A DNA stretch of 13,180 nucleotides from contig JAHIVQ010000016.1 of the NCBI GenBank assembly GCA_018816585.1, positions 1-13,180 of the forward strand, read 5' to 3'. The stretch is from Nanobdellota archaeon (lineage in GTDB: Archaea > Nanobdellota > Nanobdellia > SCGC-AAA011-G17 > JAFCDX01). The notes beneath the pieces are model-generated. The model was not told the DNA's origin. It was given only the letters and a program-made list of their open reading frames with translations, and made no database searches. Positions 6,619 through 11,776 of this stretch are shown in pieces; the stretch's first letter is position 1, and every line of letters starts with the position of its first letter. A program made the translations under genes and the position numbers.

Positions 6619-7450
6619 TATTCTTTAACTCCTTATAAGCTAGCATTGTCCATTCTATTTCTGGTATTAAAATCAAAAAGATGATCAAAGATGAAACAAA
6701 CACTTTTAAACCAAAAATTAATGGTATCAAAAAAAGAGAGATATACAAAAGAACGGTTAAGCAAATAAATAACTTTCTAGTTTTTTTTAATCCTATTTTT
6801 ACAACGAATGTTTTTGTTTTTGATATAATATCATTTTTATAATCCAATATCTGATGTGCTGTTAATGCTAATAATCCATGTACAAATAAAATAAAAGTAA
6901 CAAACAATAACCATGACCAAATTATTATATCATATATAAATATTAAGGTAAGAAAAGGTAGCGCTCTTTGCATTATAGAGCCTATTACCACCCCAATAAA
7001 CCCCCTTTCTTTAAATCTTAAGGGGCGTAATGAATAGAAAGTTATAAAAAACATGGAAATTATATATAAAACAAATGAATAATTACTAAAAGATCCGGCA
7101 TAATTTCTTGCTAAAAAATAGAAAATTATATTTAACACTAGGAATACAATTGTAAATAATCCAATCTTATTCTTAGAAAATAAATGTTTCTTTTTTATAA
7201 TATCTTGCTCAAAATCAGTATAAGTATTTAAAATATAACCATATGTAATAAAAGTATACATAAACAATAAAGAATATAAATAGAATTCTGGAGCTTTCAA
7301 TTCTATAAAAATCCCATAAAGAATAATTGATATTATTACTACTTGGACTTTATTGAGAATCTCCCAAAATCTAAATAGATTTAGGTATTTACGAACAAAT
7401 TTCACAATTTTTTCAAAGTTATTTATTTTATTCATTTTTAATTCTTTCAT
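6611..7450 (-). CDS. UbiA-family polyprenyl transferase, 279 aa
   Basis: An integral membrane prenyltransferase that joins an isoprenoid diphosphate to an acceptor. The first Asp-rich motif NTYTDFEQD (Asn75, Asp79, Asp83) and the second DYKND (Asp203, Asp207) are both intact and would bind Mg-diphosphate. FYSLRPLRFKERG near 138-150 matches the conserved YSxxPxRxK loop. About eight or nine hydrophobic helices are visible. The gene overlaps the glycosyltransferase by 23 bases; an ATG at 7435 would remove five residues and is also possible. Family members make archaeal ether lipids, quinones, hemes, or polyprenyl-phosphate sugars. With a glycosyltransferase, a kinase and a phosphatase beside it, a lipid-linked sugar or specialised membrane lipid is the likeliest product, but this is inference. 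Confidence 0.86.
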   Translation of the reverse strand: MKELKMNKINNFEKIVKFVRKYLNLFRFWEILNKVQVVIISIILYGIFIELKAPEFYLYSLLFMYTFITYGYILNTYTDFEQDIIKKKHLFSKNKIGLFTIVFLVLNIIFYFLARNYAGSFSNYSFVLYIISMFFITFYSLRPLRFKERGFIGVVIGSIMQRALPFLTLIFIYDIIIWSWLLFVTFILFVHGLLALTAHQILDYKNDIISKTKTFVVKIGLKKTRKLFICLTVLLYISLFLIPLIFGLKVFVSSLIIFLILIPEIEWTMLAYKELKNNA

Positions 7451-8510
7451 ATTTATGCCATATGAATTTTACCCCAAATATTTCTTTTATATACGCTGAA
7501 ATTATAGAAGTACCTAGAAATGCTAAATATAAAGGATATAACAATAATAGGGGATTATAATATTTTTTTTCAAGCATATATCTTAAAGGGAGGATGTTTG
7601 CAAATATCAATACAAAAAATAAATTTGGTACAAAAAACAGATTAATTAATACTAATAAAGGTATATTTTGGGTATAATGTTGGAAAAACAAAGTAATTTT
7701 CATTCTTGAATTTTTAAAAATAAAAAAATGTTTCATGCTACCTATAACACCCCTAAACCACCTTTCCCTTTGTTTCCAATTATCCCTTAATGTACTGGCT
7801 ACAGTAATATTACAGTCTATCCCTTCCCTACTAATTATTTTAAAATTATTATTAGAAAGCCAGCTACTTAAACTCATAGACTCGCTTTTTACATCCTTTG
7901 GAAAACTGTATTTTTCAATTATTTTCTTTTTAAAGAATGCATCAAACCCATAATATATTGCTGTGTCTAATAATTGACATATTCTTTTATCCATGATTTC
8001 TGATTCTTGAATTAATGATATTGCTGAAAATTTTTCTATCAACCCCCTTTCATTTATGAAATAATATCGTCCAATTACTCCATCATTATCTTCAAGATAT
8101 TTAACGGCATTTTTTATGGCATTCTTATTAATAAAACAATCAGCATCATAAATTCCAATTATTTCTCCAAAACTATTCTTAATTCCTATTCCAATATTTT
8201 CTGATTTTGAATTTTTACCCAAAATAACCTTTAATTTCTTATTTTTAATTGTTTTAAGCAATTTTACAGTTTTATCTGTGGTTTTTTTATCAATAATTAC
8301 CAAGATCTCTAATTTGTCCTTGGGATAATTAGAATCTAATATCCTATTTATTGTGTTCAATATAATATTCTCTTCATTAAATGCTGAAATTATTATAGAA
8401 ACTTTTGGATATTTATCTATTTTATTTAAGTTCCTATTTTGTTTTTTAGGTACTGCCAAAACAATAAAAGGTATAATTGTTATAATCAATAATATTGTCT
8501 CAAATATCAT
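7428..8510 (-). CDS. membrane glycosyltransferase family 2 protein, 360 aa
   Basis: A processive-type GT2 enzyme with a GT-A catalytic domain and membrane helices. Residues 1-20 form an N-terminal helix. The catalytic domain runs from VSIIISAFNEEN (37-48) through DAD at 122-124, which binds the nucleotide sugar and metal, to QRERWFRG at 247-254, the (Q/R)xxRW motif. Two to four further hydrophobic helices fill 275-345. The acceptor-base region, usually an ED pair, reads KSESMSLS around 208-214, a deviation that may shift specificity. It is the first gene of the minus-strand operon, after the divergent promoter region, with AGGGT just upstream of ATG 8510. The likely role is transfer of a sugar to a lipid or polymer at the inner membrane face. 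Confidence 0.88.
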   Translation of the reverse strand: MIFETILLIITIIPFIVLAVPKKQNRNLNKIDKYPKVSIIISAFNEENIILNTINRILDSNYPKDKLEILVIIDKKTTDKTVKLLKTIKNKKLKVILGKNSKSENIGIGIKNSFGEIIGIYDADCFINKNAIKNAVKYLEDNDGVIGRYYFINERGLIEKFSAISLIQESEIMDKRICQLLDTAIYYGFDAFFKKKIIEKYSFPKDVKSESMSLSSWLSNNNFKIISREGIDCNITVASTLRDNWKQRERWFRGVIGSMKHFFIFKNSRMKITLFFQHYTQNIPLLVLINLFFVPNLFFVLIFANILPLRYMLEKKYYNPLLLLYPLYLAFLGTSIISAYIKEIFGVKFIWHKYERIKNE

Positions 8511-8540
8511 TATTACCCTTTAATATAGGTAATACATATT

Positions 8541-8549
8541 ATTTTTAAA
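8541..8549 (-). promoter_or_regulatory. TATA box for the glycosyltransferase operon
   Basis: The minus strand reads TTTAAAAAT about 35 bases before the ATG at 8510, placing transcription start near 8519 and leaving a leader of only about ten bases. That leader includes AGGGT (8519-8515), a weak ribosome binding site. No other promoter-like match in 8511-8609 suits this direction better. Confidence 0.4.
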
Positions 8550-8567
8550 TCTTCCTTTATTTTCTAC

Positions 8568-8584
8568 CGAAACCTTTATAAATA
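8568..8584 (+). promoter_or_regulatory. BRE plus TATA box for the Ig/PKD-domain gene
   Basis: CGAAACC followed directly by TTTATAAATA is a textbook archaeal BRE/TATA arrangement. The TATA centre is about 30 bases upstream of ATG 8610, so the predicted transcript has a leader of about five bases or none. This is the strongest promoter match in the window. Confidence 0.7.
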
Positions 8585-8609
8585 ACTTTAACTCCATTTT
8601 AGTAGTAAA

Positions 8610-9356
8610 ATGAGATCATTAAAGCAATCATTAATAATTGGATTATCAGCACTAGTTCTAGGACTTTCCAGTCCATACTGCGGTGGTTCTTCAGGTGGAG
8701 ATAGTGGTGGTTCAGGTGGTACTCCAGTTCCTGTAAATCATGCTCCTGTATTAGTACAAAATTTTGATAATATTGTCACAGAAAAAGATGTTCCTAATAC
8801 AATACCAAATATCTCTTCACATTTTTATGATGAAGAAGGTGATAATTTAACTTATAATGTTAAAAATTTTAATAATATAAATGCAGTTCTAAATGGGAAT
8901 ACAATAGACATATCTTCACAATTAGGTTATTATGGTACTGAAATAGGTTATGTAGAAGCTTGTGATCCAAGTCATTGTGTTTCTGATAGCCTTGAAATTA
9001 AGGTTAATAATCCTCCTATTGCTGATGCAGGAAATGATATTTCTGGAAATATTGGATTCTCTGTTTATTTCGATGGTTCAAAGAGTTATGATGTTGATGG
9101 AATGGGGGGTATTTTAGGGGGTATTCTAAGCTGTTCTTGGGATTGGGGTGATGGCACTAGTTATACAGAAACTCCAACAAGTGCTATTCTAGATCCAGAT
9201 GGATTTAATTGTAAAACAACACATATATATACTAATCCAATTGGAAATCATTGTCGTAATCCACCAACATGTAGTTTATGGGATTATGAAGTTATTTTTA
9301 CAATTGAAGATAACAATAACTCTACTTCTATAGATAAATGTTACGTTGACTTCTAA
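8610..9356 (+). CDS. secreted Ig/PKD-domain surface protein, 248 aa
   Basis: Residues 1-23 are a signal peptide (SLIIGLSALVLGLSS). Cys24 in SPYCGG stands where a lipoprotein cysteine would, though SPYC departs from a strict lipobox. A Gly/Ser linker (25-38) leads to a cadherin- or Ig-like domain (about 43-133, starting NHAPVL, with FYDEEGDNLTYNV). A PKD domain then starts at NPPIADAGNDI (134) and includes FDGSKSYDVDG, the signature WDWGDG at 177-182 and a closing YEVIFTIED. The PKD domain has an inserted GGILGGI turn and extra cysteines, suggesting disulfides. Such proteins act in adhesion or envelope architecture. It is divergent from the glycosyltransferase operon and precedes the peptide cassette, but the cassette has its own promoter. 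Confidence 0.85.
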   Translation: MRSLKQSLIIGLSALVLGLSSPYCGGSSGGDSGGSGGTPVPVNHAPVLVQNFDNIVTEKDVPNTIPNISSHFYDEEGDNLTYNVKNFNNINAVLNGNTIDISSQLGYYGTEIGYVEACDPSHCVSDSLEIKVNNPPIADAGNDISGNIGFSVYFDGSKSYDVDGMGGILGGILSCSWDWGDGTSYTETPTSAILDPDGFNCKTTHIYTNPIGNHCRNPPTCSLWDYEVIFTIEDNNNSTSIDKCYVDF

Positions 9357-9365
9357 ATAACAATC

Positions 9366-9373
9366 TTTATATA
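9366..9373 (+). promoter_or_regulatory. TATA box for the peptide-maturase cassette
   Basis: TTTATATA sits ten bases after the stop of the PKD gene. Transcription would begin about 25 bases on, near 9395, giving a 25-base leader that carries the ribosome binding site. The short peptide gene therefore has a dedicated promoter and is the first gene of its own unit. Confidence 0.55.
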
Positions 9374-9408
9374 TTTTCTTATCATTCTTAAATAAACCTT
9401 TTTAGGTT

Positions 9409-9413
9409 AGGAG
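9409..9413 (+). promoter_or_regulatory. ribosome binding site of the short peptide gene
   Basis: AGGAG lies six bases before ATG 9420, a strong match to the 3' end of archaeal 16S rRNA. It is one of the best ribosome binding sites in the window and is the main reason to accept the short frame behind it as a gene. Confidence 0.7.
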
Positions 9414-9419
9414 TATAAA

Positions 9420-9563
9420 ATGGAATCTTATAAATTATACAAAAATGAGATTGAGTTGTATATACCAGGCAAAAATCAACTTACTGAAATGTATGGAAAT
9501 ATAAAGGTAGGGGAATTAGAAAAAAAATTTGCATCTGCTAAATGTTGTATGTGTTGTAAATAA
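9420..9563 (+). CDS. candidate RiPP precursor peptide with CCxCC tail, 47 aa
   Basis: A 47-residue peptide with its own TATA box and strong ribosome binding site, 24 bases before a radical SAM/SPASM maturase. Residues 1-40 are charged and leader-like, including YIPGKNQL and a helical GELEKKF; the last seven are KCCMCCK. All four cysteines (42, 43, 45, 46) are in this tail and none is in the leader, as expected for a modifiable core. There is no signal peptide and no double-glycine cleavage site. The family is not recognised. SPASM enzymes that act on peptides install thioether or carbon crosslinks, so sulfur-to-carbon bridges from these cysteines are plausible. Alternatively the tail could bind metal or iron-sulfur clusters without cyclisation. 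Confidence 0.72.
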   Translation: MESYKLYKNEIELYIPGKNQLTEMYGNIKVGELEKKFASAKCCMCCK

Positions 9564-9587
9564 ATTTATTATTTATACTTGAAAGAA

Positions 9588-10952
9588 ATGATTTCAACTA
9601 TTAAACTTTCTCCATTTTTACACTTTATAAAACTTAATTCAAAAGAGGATTATGCAGTATACAATTCTCTTTTTATTAAGAAATTCTTTTGTAATAAAAG
9701 AACTTTAAATAAAATAAAGAATTTACAGGTAGTGAAGGATAAAAAATTATTTAGTTATTTATTTAAAAATCGTTTTATTATAAATAAAAATATAAAACCT
9801 GAAAATGAAATTGATTATTTAATTAATAATAGAAAATTAAACTTTAAAAAGCCATTTTTTAAGGTATTTTATATTATTGTGACTACAGGTTGCAATTTTA
9901 GATGTAAATATTGTTATTTATCTTCATTGATTGATTATAAAGCAAGAGTCATGAATTTAGATAAATCAAAGAAAATATTAGATTATTTTTATAATTATAT
10001 TAAAAAAGTTAAAAATGAAGTCCCAAAATTAGTTTTGTATGGTGGTGAACCTTTGCTAAATAAAAAAGTTATTAAATTTATAATTAAAGATGTAAGAAAG
10101 AATATCAAAAATAAAAGAATTCCATTTACAAATATAATATTAATCACTAATGGTTCTTTATTAAATGATAATATCATAAAATTCTTAAAAAAGAATAAGG
10201 TACTAATTGCGGTCTCGCTGGATGGACCAAAGAATATTAATGACAAAAATCGGCTTTATGTAAATGGCAAAAGTACTTATAATGATACTGTAAGTGCAAT
10301 TAGTTTATTAAATAAAAATAACATTAAACCAACATTATCATGTACAATTAATCAGAGTAATGTAAAAAAATTAAAAGACATTGTCTCTTGGATGATTAAA
10401 AATTTTGAAATAGATTCTTTAGGTTTAAATCTATTTTCTGGAGGAGATTGTAGTAATAAAATAATTAAAAGATTAAGTAACGATAGTGCTAAAGAAATAA
10501 TAAGTGTTTTTAAATTGTGTAGAAAATATGGTATTTATGAAGATACAATATTAAGACAAATGAAGGCATTTGTGGAAGAAAATCCAAATATTTATTATTG
10601 TGCAGCCACTGGAAGGGAAATTTCAGTAGACCCAGATGGAAATCTTGCAACATGTCCAGCATTTCTTAATACCAAATTATTTCCAATTAATATTGATCAA
10701 AATTTAAAAGTAGAAGATAGAATAGAATTTAAAAGATGGGTTAAAAGATCTCCTATCCTTAATAAAAAGTGCTATAAATGCATAGCTTTAGGAGTCTGTG
10801 GTGGTGGATGCGCATTTAATTCTTATAAAAATTGTAATAACATTTATGGACTTGATACATTTTTTTGTAATTATGCAAAAAACATTACATCTTGGATGCT
10901 GAAAGATTTATATAATATAACAAAGAGGTATAATAATGAGAAATTTATATGA
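9588..10952 (+). CDS. radical SAM/SPASM peptide maturase, 454 aa
   Basis: A radical SAM enzyme of the peptide-modifying SPASM group (anSME, PqqE and sactipeptide/ranthipeptide maturase relatives). From ATG 9588 (a TTG at 9579 would add three residues), TTGCNFRCKYCY holds the CxxxCxxC cluster ligands at 102, 106 and 109. LYGGEP follows at 150-155, then VSLDGP near 209-214. The C-terminus fits the SPASM pattern exactly: C338-x12-G-x4-C356, then C395-x2-C398-x5-C404-x3-C408, then C427, so two auxiliary [4Fe-4S] clusters are expected. The first 90 residues resemble in style the N-terminal winged-helix, RRE-like region that grips leader peptides (inference). The preceding Cys-tailed peptide is the obvious substrate; no sulfatase is nearby, which argues against an anSME role. 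Confidence 0.9.
   Translation: MISTIKLSPFLHFIKLNSKEDYAVYNSLFIKKFFCNKRTLNKIKNLQVVKDKKLFSYLFKNRFIINKNIKPENEIDYLINNRKLNFKKPFFKVFYIIVTTGCNFRCKYCYLSSLIDYKARVMNLDKSKKILDYFYNYIKKVKNEVPKLVLYGGEPLLNKKVIKFIIKDVRKNIKNKRIPFTNIILITNGSLLNDNIIKFLKKNKVLIAVSLDGPKNINDKNRLYVNGKSTYNDTVSAISLLNKNNIKPTLSCTINQSNVKKLKDIVSWMIKNFEIDSLGLNLFSGGDCSNKIIKRLSNDSAKEIISVFKLCRKYGIYEDTILRQMKAFVEENPNIYYCAATGREISVDPDGNLATCPAFLNTKLFPINIDQNLKVEDRIEFKRWVKRSPILNKKCYKCIALGVCGGGCAFNSYKNCNNIYGLDTFFCNYAKNITSWMLKDLYNITKRYNNEKFI
10925..10929 (+). promoter_or_regulatory. ribosome binding site of the methyltransferase
   Basis: GAGGT lies inside the end of the maturase gene, six bases before ATG 10936, and fixes the methyltransferase start. 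It shows that the two proteins are translated from one message. Confidence 0.65.
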
Positions 10953-11709
10953 TTATCCAAAATATTATAATCTTTTATTTGGTAATAGAAATTTTAAAAA
11001 AGAATGTAAATTTATACAGAAATTATTTGAAAAATATTCAAAAATTAAAGTTTCTAGTATACTTGATATTGCTTGTGGAAATGGAATGCATATAATAGAA
11101 TTTACAAAATTGGGATATAAAATAGCAGGTTTAGATATTTCTGAAAAAATGTTAAATGAAACAAATAAAAGACTTGAAAATAACCCTAATCTTATTAAAT
11201 TATATCACAAGGATATGGTTTCATTTTATTTAGATAAAAAATTTGATGCTTGTATTTGTATGGTAAATTCTTTAGAAATATTAAACAAAGATACAGAATT
11301 TATTTCTAATTTTAATTCTGTAGCGGATGCATTAAATGAAGGAGGATTATATATTATAGAATTGGATAACCCTAACCTTATAAAAAACAACGATCAGATA
11401 AAGGAATATAAAAAAATCATAAAAAAAGGAAAAATAACTATAAATTTAATATATAAAAAATATCCTTTTGATTATAAGACTAAGTTAGAAAAAAATGAGT
11501 TAATCTTAAATGTTGATGAAGATGGTAAAAGATTAAAAATTGTCGATAATTCTCCTATTAGAAGATTAACAATTGAGGATATAAATTATTTTGTGAATAA
11601 AACAAAAAGGTTTGAGATAATGGATGTGATAAACGACTTTAATTTAAATCTTAATGTTAAAGATAAAAGTCCAAATAAAATTATTGTTGTATTGAAAAAA
11701 ATAAGCTAA
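10936..11709 (+). CDS. class I SAM-dependent methyltransferase, 257 aa
   Basis: A Rossmann-fold methyltransferase. Motif I is ILDIACGNG (42-50), the acidic residue binding the ribose is Asp67 in AGLDIS, motif II is HKDMVSF (91-97), and FDACICMVNSLEIL (103-116) forms the post-motif strand and helix. The N-terminal YDYPKYYNLLF block is usual in small-molecule methyltransferases of the methyltransferase 11/25 type. The C-terminal half (about 150-257) is beta-rich and would cap the active site. It overlaps the maturase by 17 bases and shares its message, so the likely target is the modified peptide or the product cut from it. The methylated atom (N, O, S or C) cannot be told. A general housekeeping role is less likely given the coupling. 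Confidence 0.88.
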   Translation: MRNLYDYPKYYNLLFGNRNFKKECKFIQKLFEKYSKIKVSSILDIACGNGMHIIEFTKLGYKIAGLDISEKMLNETNKRLENNPNLIKLYHKDMVSFYLDKKFDACICMVNSLEILNKDTEFISNFNSVADALNEGGLYIIELDNPNLIKNNDQIKEYKKIIKKGKITINLIYKKYPFDYKTKLEKNELILNVDEDGKRLKIVDNSPIRRLTIEDINYFVNKTKRFEIMDVINDFNLNLNVKDKSPNKIIVVLKKIS

Positions 11710-11727
11710 TTTAAGATAACAAAAACC

Positions 11728-11735
11728 ATATAAAT
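11728..11735 (+). promoter_or_regulatory. TATA box for the repeat-containing surface protein
   Basis: ATATAAAT preceded by AAAAACC (BRE-like) lies about 46 bases before ATG 11777, so transcription would begin near 11757 with a leader of about 20 bases. The gene is thus probably separate from the peptide cassette ending at 11709, although read-through is possible. Confidence 0.5.
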
Positions 11736-11763
11736 CCCTATAATCAATATTATAACGAGATAA

Positions 11764-11769
11764 GGTGAT
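11764..11769 (+). promoter_or_regulatory. ribosome binding site GGTGAT
   Basis: GGTGAT, a typical archaeal Shine-Dalgarno variant, sits seven bases before ATG 11777 and decides the start of the surface protein. Confidence 0.65.
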
Positions 11770-11776
11770 TAATTTT

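Noticed and set aside
9995..10246. 83-codon minus-strand frame inside the maturase gene
   Set aside because: It is antisense to the radical SAM core, including the GGEP and SLDGP motifs, so it is a shadow frame.
9588..10952. sulfatase-activating enzyme (anSME) identity for the radical SAM protein
   Set aside because: The motifs fit the wider SPASM group, but there is no sulfatase nearby and a Cys-tailed short peptide directly precedes it, so peptide maturase is the better call.
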